NCBI RefSeq assembly: GCF_003490595.1
Contig: NZ_QQGY01000001.1
Span: 1 to 64,000 of the forward strand
Source of the DNA: Haemophilus haemolyticus_L
GTDB taxonomy: Bacteria > Pseudomonadota > Gammaproteobacteria > Enterobacterales > Pasteurellaceae
Reading direction: 5' to 3'
Length of the DNA stretch: 64,000 nucleotides
Shown here: in pieces, positions 51,609 through 60,918 of the stretch
Layout of the letters: each line of letters opens with the position of its first letter
Position numbering within the stretch: position 1 is the first letter of the stretch
Notes under the pieces: generated by a model
The model's database searches: none
The model's input: only the letters and a program-made list of their open reading frames with translations
What the model was told of the DNA's origin: nothing
Position numbers and translations under genes: made by a program

Positions 51609-52292
51609 ATGAAGAAGAATTTTTCGGTAGGAAAATTGTCCGCTAAAGGAAAAAGTGCGGTTAATTTTCACCGCACTTTTAAGTCAAAATCAAAACCTCA
51701 AACGCTGTCGTTGGATGAAACCAAAGTTGTGTTATTCAATAAACCTTTTGATGTACTCACGCAATTTACCGACGAACAAGGACGTGCCACCTTAAAAGAT
51801 TTTATTTCAATTCCGAATGTTTATGCGGCAGGGCGATTAGATAGAGACAGTGAAGGATTACTGATTTTAACTAATAATGGCGAATTACAACATCGTTTGG
51901 CCGATCCCAAATTTAAAACAGAAAAAACCTATTGGGTGCAAGTGGAAGGCATTCCTGAACAAACCGATTTAGCACAACTGAGAAAAGGCGTAGAACTCAA
52001 AGATGGCGTGACTAAACCCGCTCAAGTGCGGTTAATTTCAGAGCCAAATTTATGGGAACGCAATCCACCTATCCGAGAGCGAAAAAATATTCCCACAAGC
52101 TGGTTAGAAATTAAAATTAGTGAAGGGCGCAACCGCCAAGTGAGAAGAATGACTGCGCATATTGGTTTCCCCACCTTACGATTAGTAAGAGTGAGTATGA
52201 GCTCATTATCTATTAGTGGATTAGAAAATGGCTCATTTAGATTATTATCATTGGATGAAATAAAAGCGTTATTTCAGACCGTTAAATTATAA
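51609..52292 (+). CDS. rluE: 23S rRNA pseudouridine synthase RluE
   Basis: About 227 residues from the ATG at 51609. RsuA/RluE family enzyme that isomerises U2457 in 23S rRNA: VLFNKPFDVLTQFTDEQGR, catalytic Asp in AAGRLDRDSEGLLILTN, then NPPIRERKNIPTSWLEI and GRNRQVRRMTAHIGFPTLRL. The start is uncertain; ATG at 51570 is an alternative, and a still longer frame overlaps the hel terminator. The N-terminal part carries an uptake-signal pair (51652-51680) within the frame. Confidence 0.9.
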   Translation: MKKNFSVGKLSAKGKSAVNFHRTFKSKSKPQTLSLDETKVVLFNKPFDVLTQFTDEQGRATLKDFISIPNVYAAGRLDRDSEGLLILTNNGELQHRLADPKFKTEKTYWVQVEGIPEQTDLAQLRKGVELKDGVTKPAQVRLISEPNLWERNPPIRERKNIPTSWLEIKISEGRNRQVRRMTAHIGFPTLRLVRVSMSSLSISGLENGSFRLLSLDEIKALFQTVKL

Positions 52293-52295
52293 AAA

Positions 52296-52330
52296 TAGGG
52301 CAGGTATTTAGCTTGCCCTAAATTTTTTGC
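52296..52330. terminator. rluE/ppx convergent terminator
   Basis: TAGGGCA and TGCCCTA pair with an A-run and T-run on either side. Confidence 0.85.
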
Positions 52331-52355
52331 TCATAAACATTAAGCAGAAAGAAGC

Positions 52356-53885
52356 TTAATAAAAGATTAAACTACTTTCAAACTCTTTCAGAAGATTACT
52401 TTCTGCTCTCAATTCATTCCAAATTAACGGGTTGCGATCTAAGTATCCGCTTTCAAAATTCAATGTCCAATCATTCAAAGTGCGGTGCATTTCAAGGGTG
52501 AAATTTTTTGCTGTTTCTGTTGCTTGACGGGATTTATTGAGAATAACCGCAAGACGAAGCAATCGCATTAAAGCCATCACATCTTGCTCGCTATAACGTG
52601 CAAATTTAAAAAATTCAGCAGGTTTAAGCGTGCCAATATGCCAACGCACTAACGCGGTAAGCAAACGTTGCTGTTCGCGATCAAACCCAGGTAATTCCAT
52701 ATTTTGTAAGATATAAGCTGAATGTTTTTGTAAACCTTTGTGATTAATCACAATGCCAACTTCATGCAAGCGCGCTGCCCAAAGCAGGATTTCGCGCATT
52801 TCTTCAATAAATTCTGTCGATTGCCAATCTTTATATTGTGCACTGAGTAAATTAGCACTATCTGCAACGCGGTGAGCTTGAGCTTGGTCAATATTGAATT
52901 GTTCGCTTAATCCCCAAGCTGTACGAGCTCGAATATCTGCAACTTGGAAGTTTTTCTCTAGGCTATAAATGACGCCTTCGCGCAATGCGCCGTCAGAATA
53001 GCGCATTTGTTGAATATGAAAAACTTCAAACACCGCGCTTAAAATTGCTAAACCGGGAACAAAAACATCCACGCGGTCTTGGTTTAAACCGTTAATATTT
53101 AACTCGGTAAAATGTTTAGCTTGTAGCGTTTGCTCAATTAAAGCATGTAATCGCTCTGCTGTAATGGTTCCATTTGGATCAAGATTAGTCGCAATGACTT
53201 GTGCAACAGTTTTAATCGTGCCCGATGATCCAAGCACAGATTGCCAACCTAATTTGCGATATTCAAATCCTAAATCTTCGATTTTATTGACCGCACTTTG
53301 ACGCGCGCGTTGAAAGTTTTCTGGGGAAATGACGCCATCGGTAAAAAATTGAGTCGCAAAACTCACACATCCCATATGGCGGCTTTCAGCCATAAGCGGC
53401 GTGAAATTATCGCCGATAATCATTTCTGTCGAGCCACCACCAATATCCACAACGAGCTTACGGCCTTTTTCTGGTTGCGTGTGGCATACGCCTGCATAGA
53501 TGGTTTTAGCTTCAGTTTGCCCACTAATAATATTAATGGGATAGGGGAAAACTTTGGCTGCTTGACGTAAAAATTCATCATTATTGATGGCTCTACGTAA
53601 GGTATAAGTGCCAACTACATTAACATTTTCAACAGGAAAACCTTGTAAACGTTCAGCAAATAAGGCTAAGCAATTCACGCCACGTGTGATAGCCTCTTGA
53701 TTAAGCACCGCATTTTCGTCTAAACCTTCTGCGAGTTTAACTTTTTGTTTTAAGCGCGAAAGCACTTGGATTGAGCCGTTTACAATACGTGCCACAATCA
53801 TGTGGAAACTGTTTGAACCAAGATCAATCGCGGCAATTTCACGTACATTGCCACGATGCTTGGGTTCTAAAATAGCGTCATTCAT
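52356..53885 (-). CDS. ppx: Exopolyphosphatase/guanosine pentaphosphatase family protein
   Basis: 509 residues from the ATG at 53885 (AGGA site). ASKHA fold: AAIDLGSNSFHMIVARIVNG at the start, then VVDIGGGSTEMIIG; a C-terminal HD-like domain follows (LWAARLHEVGIVINHKGLQKH). It releases phosphate from polyphosphate and may hydrolyse pppGpp; the length suits both Ppx and GppA. It begins 7 bases after the tamB stop, so tamA-tamB-ppx may be one operon. Confidence 0.92.
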   Translation of the reverse strand: MNDAILEPKHRGNVREIAAIDLGSNSFHMIVARIVNGSIQVLSRLKQKVKLAEGLDENAVLNQEAITRGVNCLALFAERLQGFPVENVNVVGTYTLRRAINNDEFLRQAAKVFPYPINIISGQTEAKTIYAGVCHTQPEKGRKLVVDIGGGSTEMIIGDNFTPLMAESRHMGCVSFATQFFTDGVISPENFQRARQSAVNKIEDLGFEYRKLGWQSVLGSSGTIKTVAQVIATNLDPNGTITAERLHALIEQTLQAKHFTELNINGLNQDRVDVFVPGLAILSAVFEVFHIQQMRYSDGALREGVIYSLEKNFQVADIRARTAWGLSEQFNIDQAQAHRVADSANLLSAQYKDWQSTEFIEEMREILLWAARLHEVGIVINHKGLQKHSAYILQNMELPGFDREQQRLLTALVRWHIGTLKPAEFFKFARYSEQDVMALMRLLRLAVILNKSRQATETAKNFTLEMHRTLNDWTLNFESGYLDRNPLIWNELRAESNLLKEFESSLIFY

Positions 53886-53892
53886 AACATTC

Positions 53893-56800
53893 CTAAAACT
53901 CAAATTTATAAAGCAAATCAAACACCTGGTTTGTACTAGAAACGGATTGAAAATAAAGCTGTGGCATTAGGCGATAACGTAATGTGATTTCTGCTAACCC
54001 ATCAAATAAACCTACGCCATATTTTATTTGTAAGCGATTGGTAATATTACCACTTACCGTCACTTTGGATTTATCGCCCACGCCAGATGTACCAAGGTTT
54101 AAATCTTGAATACCAAAAACTTCGCCAATACTGCCCACTAATTTACCGCTCTTTGAAATGCCTAAACCAATCAATGCTGCGCCAATTGAACCACTGGAGC
54201 CAGCTTCACCGCTACTTTCTAACGAACGACCTGTTAATAAATAAGAAAGTGCTTGATCTTGTGGTTTGCTTGGTTCACTGAAAATAGTAACTTCGGGGCT
54301 ATCAGCTATGCCAATCACTCTCACGCCAGCAGTAATTTTGCTGTCTTCCATTGCTTCAGGATTACGAATAGCCTCAATATTCAATGTAGGTTGTGTCGCT
54401 TGGCCAGAAAAACTAATAAGCCCTTTACGAATCAGTAAATCCTGTCCGAAAGAAGCATAGCGACCTTTAGTTAAATTAATCTGACCAAATAAACCTAAAT
54501 TGCCTTTATCTTGTTTCACAGAAAGTAAACCGTCAAGATTGGTTTTCAAGCCATAAGCATCAAGGCTGACGTCTTTACCAATATTGATGCGTAAATCAGA
54601 GCGAATATCCATTCCTGATTTTGTTTTTGCCGCAAATTCACGTTTAATCAGTTCTTCTTTGCTCTTATGAGGGCCATTTAAAATAACTTCATCTTCGCTC
54701 ACTGGCTCAGCAGTATCTGGTAAGCTATCAATTCTAATTCGCGCCCAAGGAATATCCACCGTTCCGCTTAAATTCAATTCTTTAGGATTCGCTTTTACCG
54801 TGATATTTGGACTGAAACGTAGCTTCGCCATAGAAGGAATATCCACGTTGAAATTATTTGCCTGAGCATTTAATTCTGTTGTCCAATGTTCAATATTCGC
54901 CCAGTTTGCTCGGCCAGTTAAATTTAAACGACTATCGCTAGTTTCAATTTTGCCCTGTAAGGTGGAATTATTACCGTGGAAATGTACGGCAATATCGCCA
55001 TCAGTAATATTGACTGGCATGGATTTTAATTTGGTACGAATATTACGAATATTGAAGTTGCCATTTAATAATGGTTTCTCTAAATTCCCGCCAAAACTCA
55101 ACTTCGAGACTACCTCACCATTCACTGATTCACCACTAGTAAGTAGCTGATTTGCGATCGACAAGTTTAGTCGTTCTATTGCAAGGGTTCCGCCAAGTTG
55201 ACGATTTTTAGCCAGATCATTTAAATGAATATCACCTACAATCCTGCCTTGGTTATGCACATTGATATCTGTTTTTAAAACCAAATTGTTATTTTGAATG
55301 TCGGCGTTAAGGGTTAATTTTGGAATATCCAATTTAAACGTACGGTAATCCAATTTTTGAGAGAAAGCTAAGTGATTGCCATCTACTTTGGCGGTAAATT
55401 GGAATGGTTTATCCGTAAACCAAGCAACATTACCTTGCGCTTGTAAATTGCCTTTGAGGCTATCTTGTTCGATAAGTTTATTCACTAAATCCAAATTAAC
55501 ACGTTTAAATTGGAAAGGAATATTCCCTTGCTTGCCCACATTAAAAGATTGTGGAAAACATAATTCTACATCTGTATTTTGCCAGCAATGTGCAGCAATA
55601 TTGACTTTCGTTTGTTTATTATCGTAAGACACCGCAATAGCTTGGTTGGATTTTACATCACCAATAGGTGTATCGAATTTTGCTTGGGAAAGTGTGCCTT
55701 TCCACTGTTCCAAAGTGCGGTCAAAATGACCGTTAATTTGTAAATTTGCAGCAACAGGCTCACCTTGGGATTTAAGCGTTAACAGATGATTTTGTTCATC
55801 GCCAGATAAGGCGAGATCAAGTAAACGGAGTTTAACATTTTCACCATAATGGAGTTGCTCTGCCTTAATATTGAATTGTCCTTTAGCTAAAGGATCGCTT
55901 TTGATATTCCCTTTCGCGCTCGCTTTAGATAACTGGAAACCTTGCAAGTGTAAATTAGACGAGGTTAAGTCAAGATCAAGATTTGGATTGGTAAACTGAC
56001 CCGAAATAGCCGTATGCCCTTTCACATTGCCGCTTAAATCAGACCATAAACCACGCAAATTCGGTGCATCGACATCTAATACAAAATCAGAATGGTCATC
56101 TAATACTCCTTTTGCGTTAAGATGATTTTCACCATATCTCACCTGCAAATCAGGTACTGTTAGAAGTACATTTTGATTGAGTGTTGCGGAGCCTTTTAAA
56201 CTGATGGGGGTTGAAGACAGTGTCCCATTTAAATCGGCCACTGGCACTTCCACTTGCCAGCCTTGAGAGCCGGCAAAACCACGTGAATGCAATTTGCCAG
56301 ATAATGTTGCAGGCATGACAGGCACATAAAAACCGATATTCATTTTTTCTAAATCAGCTTGTACATCCCAGTTGGCGCCTTCTTTCCAGCTTACCGCCCC
56401 TACAAATTCACTTTTACCGTCTAACGAAGCTATCCCCAGTTTATTTACGGTTACTTCATAAAGTTTGCCGTCGGCATTAAGGTCCACTTTAGATGCGGGA
56501 ATATAATCCATTCCATCTACGCCACCCTTAAGCTCAGCGTGATAATTCAGTAAATCCCCTGTGAGCTTAAGTGTCACATCATTAATTTTGAGTGGCGCCA
56601 TCGTGTTTACAAAAGCGTATTGTCCTTTTGCCACATTTAATGTGAGGTTTAAGGGCATTTTGTCTTGTGCTAATTGCACTTCGCCATTCAGTTCAGCATC
56701 TAATACGCCTTTTGTTTTTAAAGAAAGTGCGGTGGATTTTTTCAATGCTCCCGAAAGCGTAAGATCGACATCACTCGCTGGCAAAATTTCTTTTCCAGCG

Positions 56801-57789
56801 GATTTCAACGGCTCCAAATGGGATTTTAAGGTTAAATCTAGTGGCATATCGCCATCGAGTTGTAATTTACCTTGAGAAGAAAGATTAGCCAACGAGCTTT
56901 CTACCGCTAATTTTTGTAATTGCAGTTGGTTATCGACGGTATCCGCCTGTGCAATCAGGCTTGGGATTTCAATAGATTGAAGTGTTTCACCTTTTTCATT
57001 CACCGCTTGATAATGCCAGTTTTTGCCTTTAATCGCGGGGATATGTAAATCAAAAGGAAGAATTATTTCTGATACATTGCCTAAAAAAGCAGGCGTTAAA
57101 GATTGCTCAATCGCATCCCAATCTACAGGCTTATTCGGCTGTTCGGCTTTCGGCTCTGATTTAACTTCAGGCAATTTTTTTGAAATAACTGAAATATCGT
57201 TAATTTCAGTCGGCGCAAGAGTTAAGCCTTTTTCATTATTTAAACTTACCGCACTTTTAAAATGACTGAGAGTAAGATGAGTCTGATCAACATTTACAGA
57301 TAAATCTTGCACCACCAAATTTTCTGCATTGATACTAATTGGCAAGGAAATGCGTTTCATCGGGCCAGACTTTGAATCATCAGGCGTTGATGGAGGCAGT
57401 AATGCTGTATTAATCGCAATCGTCGGTTTATTTAAGGTGAAATCGCGTAAACAAACCTCACGTGAAAGCAAACAACCGAAATCAAGCTGTAAACGTGCTT
57501 GCGCAATATGAGTATCAATCCCAGCGGTTTGATAACGAACATTATTCAGCACTAAGCCATTTTGTAATCCGCCTTCAATTTGCTCAACGGAAAAACTATC
57601 AAGCATTTTATCGGTAAGTTGAATTAAACCCCTTTGCCCCGCATCAAAAGAAAGTGCTCCAGCAACACCTAAAACAGGTACCAAAATAATCGCACTTCCG
57701 ATACAAACAGCCTTGCGTACCCAATGTTTTTTATTCGGTTTCTCAGGTGATTTTGGTGAAGTTTCTGATGGTTGTATTTGTTCTGTCAT
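53893..57789 (-). CDS. tamB: Translocation and assembly module inner-membrane protein TamB
   Basis: 1298 residues. One N-terminal membrane anchor (~27-50, AVCIGSAIILVPVLGVAGAL), then a long repetitive beta-taco domain and the conserved DUF490 C-terminus (about 950-1298: GRYASFGQDLLIRKGLISFSG, VTIFSEPSKPQDQALSYLLTG, ending FDLLYKFEF). AsmA-like bridge protein, with TamA, used for outer-membrane insertion and recently linked to phospholipid transport. tamA ends 9 bases upstream. Confidence 0.96.
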   Translation of the reverse strand: MTEQIQPSETSPKSPEKPNKKHWVRKAVCIGSAIILVPVLGVAGALSFDAGQRGLIQLTDKMLDSFSVEQIEGGLQNGLVLNNVRYQTAGIDTHIAQARLQLDFGCLLSREVCLRDFTLNKPTIAINTALLPPSTPDDSKSGPMKRISLPISINAENLVVQDLSVNVDQTHLTLSHFKSAVSLNNEKGLTLAPTEINDISVISKKLPEVKSEPKAEQPNKPVDWDAIEQSLTPAFLGNVSEIILPFDLHIPAIKGKNWHYQAVNEKGETLQSIEIPSLIAQADTVDNQLQLQKLAVESSLANLSSQGKLQLDGDMPLDLTLKSHLEPLKSAGKEILPASDVDLTLSGALKKSTALSLKTKGVLDAELNGEVQLAQDKMPLNLTLNVAKGQYAFVNTMAPLKINDVTLKLTGDLLNYHAELKGGVDGMDYIPASKVDLNADGKLYEVTVNKLGIASLDGKSEFVGAVSWKEGANWDVQADLEKMNIGFYVPVMPATLSGKLHSRGFAGSQGWQVEVPVADLNGTLSSTPISLKGSATLNQNVLLTVPDLQVRYGENHLNAKGVLDDHSDFVLDVDAPNLRGLWSDLSGNVKGHTAISGQFTNPNLDLDLTSSNLHLQGFQLSKASAKGNIKSDPLAKGQFNIKAEQLHYGENVKLRLLDLALSGDEQNHLLTLKSQGEPVAANLQINGHFDRTLEQWKGTLSQAKFDTPIGDVKSNQAIAVSYDNKQTKVNIAAHCWQNTDVELCFPQSFNVGKQGNIPFQFKRVNLDLVNKLIEQDSLKGNLQAQGNVAWFTDKPFQFTAKVDGNHLAFSQKLDYRTFKLDIPKLTLNADIQNNNLVLKTDINVHNQGRIVGDIHLNDLAKNRQLGGTLAIERLNLSIANQLLTSGESVNGEVVSKLSFGGNLEKPLLNGNFNIRNIRTKLKSMPVNITDGDIAVHFHGNNSTLQGKIETSDSRLNLTGRANWANIEHWTTELNAQANNFNVDIPSMAKLRFSPNITVKANPKELNLSGTVDIPWARIRIDSLPDTAEPVSEDEVILNGPHKSKEELIKREFAAKTKSGMDIRSDLRINIGKDVSLDAYGLKTNLDGLLSVKQDKGNLGLFGQINLTKGRYASFGQDLLIRKGLISFSGQATQPTLNIEAIRNPEAMEDSKITAGVRVIGIADSPEVTIFSEPSKPQDQALSYLLTGRSLESSGEAGSSGSIGAALIGLGISKSGKLVGSIGEVFGIQDLNLGTSGVGDKSKVTVSGNITNRLQIKYGVGLFDGLAEITLRYRLMPQLYFQSVSSTNQVFDLLYKFEF

Positions 57790-57798
57790 AAATTCACC

Positions 57799-59535
57799 TT
57801 AAATTTCTGTACCAAGTCCGATGTAAAATTGAATATTTTTGCTGTTATCTTTATCACGAATCGGGGTGGCAATATCAAATTTAATCGCACCCACTGGTGA
57901 TGCCCAACGGACACCAATGCCTGCGCCATAACGTAATTCTTTCGTTGTGTAATCATTGGCTGCTAATCCACTATCTGCGAAGGTTGCTGCCCACCAATTC
58001 GGATAAACTTGATATTGATATTCTAAAGAACCCGCAAGTAATCGCGAGCCACCAACCAATTTTCCGTTTTTATTTTTAGGCGCAATTTTTTTATAGCCGT
58101 AACCGCGTACACTACGATCGCCACCAGCAAAGAAACGAAGTGCGGGCGGAATTTTTTCAATATCCTTTGTGTGTAAATACCCAACTTCAGCACGAGCAAC
58201 GATACGGTGATTTTCTGCATAAGTACGAATCCATGCGCTAGAGGCTTGCACTTTTACGAAAGACGCTTCCGATAACCAAACTTTGTTACCCACATCAAAC
58301 GTGATTTTTTGTACGTCGCCCCAAGTTGCAAAAGAACCGCCACGTAATCGGGTGCGAGTAAATCCGACTGTTGGATAAAGGAGGAATGTTTTATCGGTTA
58401 TATCGGCTTGTGTAAAACTGTCGTATCGCGCACGAAGTCCGCCAAAATATTGCCAGCCATGCGCGTTGTTCCAATAACGTAACGCGGACAACGTAAGCGC
58501 TCTCGTATTGGTATCATTCTCTTTTTCACCTTCCCAACCGACAGAAAAATCATAGTAGTAATTTAATGGATTTTTAAGCAGTGGCATTCGATAAGTTGCC
58601 TCTAAAGTTTGTTTTGGTGCAGAGAGATAAAGATTGGTACGGAAACTATGTCCACGGCTATTAATCCACGGTTTTGTCCAACCAATTTGAGTGTGCAGGC
58701 CACCATCAGTTGCAAAGCCCACCCCTAGTTCCATCGCATTTTTTTTACGTGGATAAAGAATTATCTCCACATCCACAGTTTTGCTTTTATGATTAACATT
58801 AGGTTGAACTAATACTGAACTAAACCAATTTGAAGATGAAAAATCGCTGGTTAAATCCGATAAGTTATTCATTAAATACGGATCACCAGATTTGATGTTA
58901 AGAATATTATTTAAGTAATCATCCCGAATTTGTGAATGGCTAAAAGTAATATTGCCATAATGATAACGAACGCCACTATCAAATAACATTCGCCACCATG
59001 CTTGGTGGGTTTCAGGGCTGATTTCTAAACGTGAAATTTTAAATTCCCCATCAAAATATCCACGATTTAATGCTAAACGTGAGATCGCTGTTTTGTAATC
59101 ATCGTAAGTTTGGTGTTCAACCAAAACGCCTTCTTTCGGCAAGTTTTTACGTAACGCACCAAAATTTTCATCTTGTGCAGCTTCCCCTTCAATTTGCACA
59201 TCAGTGCCCGCAATTTTTGTTGGCTCGCCAGGTGTAACATGAGCAATCAACAAATCGCGTTTGCCTTGACGCTGTTTTCGTTCAAAACGCACGGAAGATT
59301 CATAATAACCAAACACACGCAAACCACGATCCACAGCTTTGGTCACCAAATGTTGATAGCGTTCAGATCCATCCATTTCTTCTTTGTTAATCAGATGAAC
59401 ATTGAGATCCGTATTACGAACAGCACGGAAACCACGGATGCCTTGAACTTCAATATCAACAGTTTGTTCAGCAAATGCGGGAAAGCAACTTAATGCTAAA
59501 AAAAGTGCGGTGAGTTTTAGCGATTTTTTCTTCAT
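57799..59535 (-). CDS. tamA: Outer-membrane assembly factor TamA
   Basis: 578 residues. Signal peptide 1-22 (LFLALSCFPAFA), three POTRA domains (~23-260; VDIEVQGIRGFRAVRNTDL) and an Omp85 barrel (~265-578) with the FFAGGDRSVRGYGYKKIAPK lid-lock motif (VRGY) and a last strand ending in IQFYIGLGTEI. First gene of tamA-tamB. Confidence 0.96.
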   Translation of the reverse strand: MKKKSLKLTALFLALSCFPAFAEQTVDIEVQGIRGFRAVRNTDLNVHLINKEEMDGSERYQHLVTKAVDRGLRVFGYYESSVRFERKQRQGKRDLLIAHVTPGEPTKIAGTDVQIEGEAAQDENFGALRKNLPKEGVLVEHQTYDDYKTAISRLALNRGYFDGEFKISRLEISPETHQAWWRMLFDSGVRYHYGNITFSHSQIRDDYLNNILNIKSGDPYLMNNLSDLTSDFSSSNWFSSVLVQPNVNHKSKTVDVEIILYPRKKNAMELGVGFATDGGLHTQIGWTKPWINSRGHSFRTNLYLSAPKQTLEATYRMPLLKNPLNYYYDFSVGWEGEKENDTNTRALTLSALRYWNNAHGWQYFGGLRARYDSFTQADITDKTFLLYPTVGFTRTRLRGGSFATWGDVQKITFDVGNKVWLSEASFVKVQASSAWIRTYAENHRIVARAEVGYLHTKDIEKIPPALRFFAGGDRSVRGYGYKKIAPKNKNGKLVGGSRLLAGSLEYQYQVYPNWWAATFADSGLAANDYTTKELRYGAGIGVRWASPVGAIKFDIATPIRDKDNSKNIQFYIGLGTEI

Positions 59536-59634
59536 TTTAAGGGGCTAAAATTTTCTAAGTAAATTGCGCTATAGTCTACCGAGAAGTTCGTTAGGATCCA
59601 ATATTTTCAGCGCATTTTGTCGGTTTTTTCATAA

Positions 59635-59666
59635 AAAAATACCGCACTTCATTGCTAAAGTGCGGT
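59635..59666 (-). terminator. slyD terminator (uptake-signal pair)
   Basis: AAAGTGCGGTA paired with TACCGCACTT, with TATTTTTTTATG following on the minus strand, 20 bases after the slyD stop. Confidence 0.85.
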
Positions 59667-59687
59667 AATGTTTTCGACTGTTTTTAA

Positions 59688-60308
59688 TTAATGACCGCCG
59701 CAGCCACAGCTGCCGTGACCATGTCCGTGCCCGTGACCACCGCCGCAGCATCCGTTGTGGTCATGATCATGGTCGTGATGGTGGTGATGACCACCACAGC
59801 CACAACCGTGACCTTCTTCGTCATCATCGTGGTGGTGGCTATGCGCACCGTGAACGTGGCCGTGTGCGATTTCTTCTAACGTTGCTTCACGAGTTGCGAC
59901 AACTTCAACGGTGAAGTGTAATTCTTGACCAGCTAACATGTGATTTCCATCAACCACAACTTCATCGCCATCGATTTCAGTAATCACCACTGGAACTGGA
60001 CCAATGTCAGTATCCGCTAAGAAACGCATGCCAACTTCAAGTTCATCAACACCTTGGAATACATCTTTTGGTACACGTTGAACCATATTTTCGCTGTATG
60101 CACCGTAACCTTCTTCAGGTTGTACACGTACTTCAAATTTGTCGCCTACTTCTTTGCCTTCAAGCGCTTTTTCAAGACCGAGCACTAAATTATTGTGGCC
60201 CTGTAAATATTCTAGTGGTTGATTCGCTGGAGCTTCATCTACCAATACGCCATCTTGTGTGCGAACTTGGTAAGCAATGCTCACCACTACATTTTTTGCT
60301 ACTTTCAT
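59688..60308 (-). CDS. slyD: FKBP-type peptidyl-prolyl isomerase SlyD
   Basis: 206 residues. Prolyl isomerase and chaperone; in E. coli it also delivers nickel to hydrogenase maturation. FKBP domain ~1-70 and 130-146 (AYQVRTQDGVLVDE, VLGLEKALEGKEVGDKFEV) with the inserted IF domain (~75-125). The C-terminal ~57 residues are almost only His, Gly, Cys, Asp (HHHHHDHDHDHNGCCGGG), a heavy-metal-binding tail longer than many. Alone, with rraB upstream. Confidence 0.96.
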   Translation of the reverse strand: MKVAKNVVVSIAYQVRTQDGVLVDEAPANQPLEYLQGHNNLVLGLEKALEGKEVGDKFEVRVQPEEGYGAYSENMVQRVPKDVFQGVDELEVGMRFLADTDIGPVPVVITEIDGDEVVVDGNHMLAGQELHFTVEVVATREATLEEIAHGHVHGAHSHHHDDDEEGHGCGCGGHHHHHDHDHDHNGCCGGGHGHGHGHGSCGCGGH

Positions 60309-60387
60309 TATGTTTTCCTTATAAAAAATCGGTTAAAAAAGCTGTATCATTGTAACGAAAATTATTCCGCACGCAAGGCTTTACGGA

Positions 60388-60810
60388 TTAATGTACACGA
60401 GGTTCTTCTTCATCCTCATCATCAAAAAATTCCCCATCATCGCCGTATTCATCGTCATCGGCATTCGGGTCTTCAAAATAGGTGCCCCAACCATCATAAA
60501 TGCCTTTATGTTTTTCTAACAACGGAAGGATTTCTTTTTGTTGCGCATCAATAATTTCCGCTTTTAATTCTACTTCACTGATAATGTCAAAACAGAAAAT
60601 TGGTTTGCCATCATCATCTTCAAATTCTTCTGCTTCGGAAACTTCATAACCGGCTTTAAACGCATCTACCGCAATTTTTTCTAATAAATCAAAATCGTGA
60701 TGAGCAATGTGATGCTCAATAATATAAAGCGCATCCGGGTCACTACCATCGTTAAGTAAATCAGCGATAATTTCACGGGTTTCTGCTTGTAACTCAGCCA
60801 ATTTTGACAT
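60388..60810 (-). CDS. rraB: Ribonuclease E inhibitor RraB
   Basis: 140 residues from the ATG at 60810 (8 codons inside the longer frame). Acidic protein: AELQAETREIIADLLNDGSD at the start, DALYIIEHHIAHHDF, EFEDDDGKPIFCFDI and the long acidic tail (EDPNADDDEYGDDGEFFDDE). Binds RNase E and modulates RNA decay. Confidence 0.93.
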   Translation of the reverse strand: MSKLAELQAETREIIADLLNDGSDPDALYIIEHHIAHHDFDLLEKIAVDAFKAGYEVSEAEEFEDDDGKPIFCFDIISEVELKAEIIDAQQKEILPLLEKHKGIYDGWGTYFEDPNADDDEYGDDGEFFDDEDEEEPRVH

Positions 60811-60918
60811 AATAAAATCCTTCAACAAGAACAAAAGTGCGGTTATTTTAGTGGATAAATCACCAAAAGTCGCATAAAATTTCGTGCAATTATTTTCTAT
60901 AAAAAAGACCCCTTAATC

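Noticed and set aside
59691..59879. Plus-strand frame over the slyD His-rich tail
   Set aside because: Low-complexity mirror of the His/Gly codons; the slyD frame is clearly the real one.
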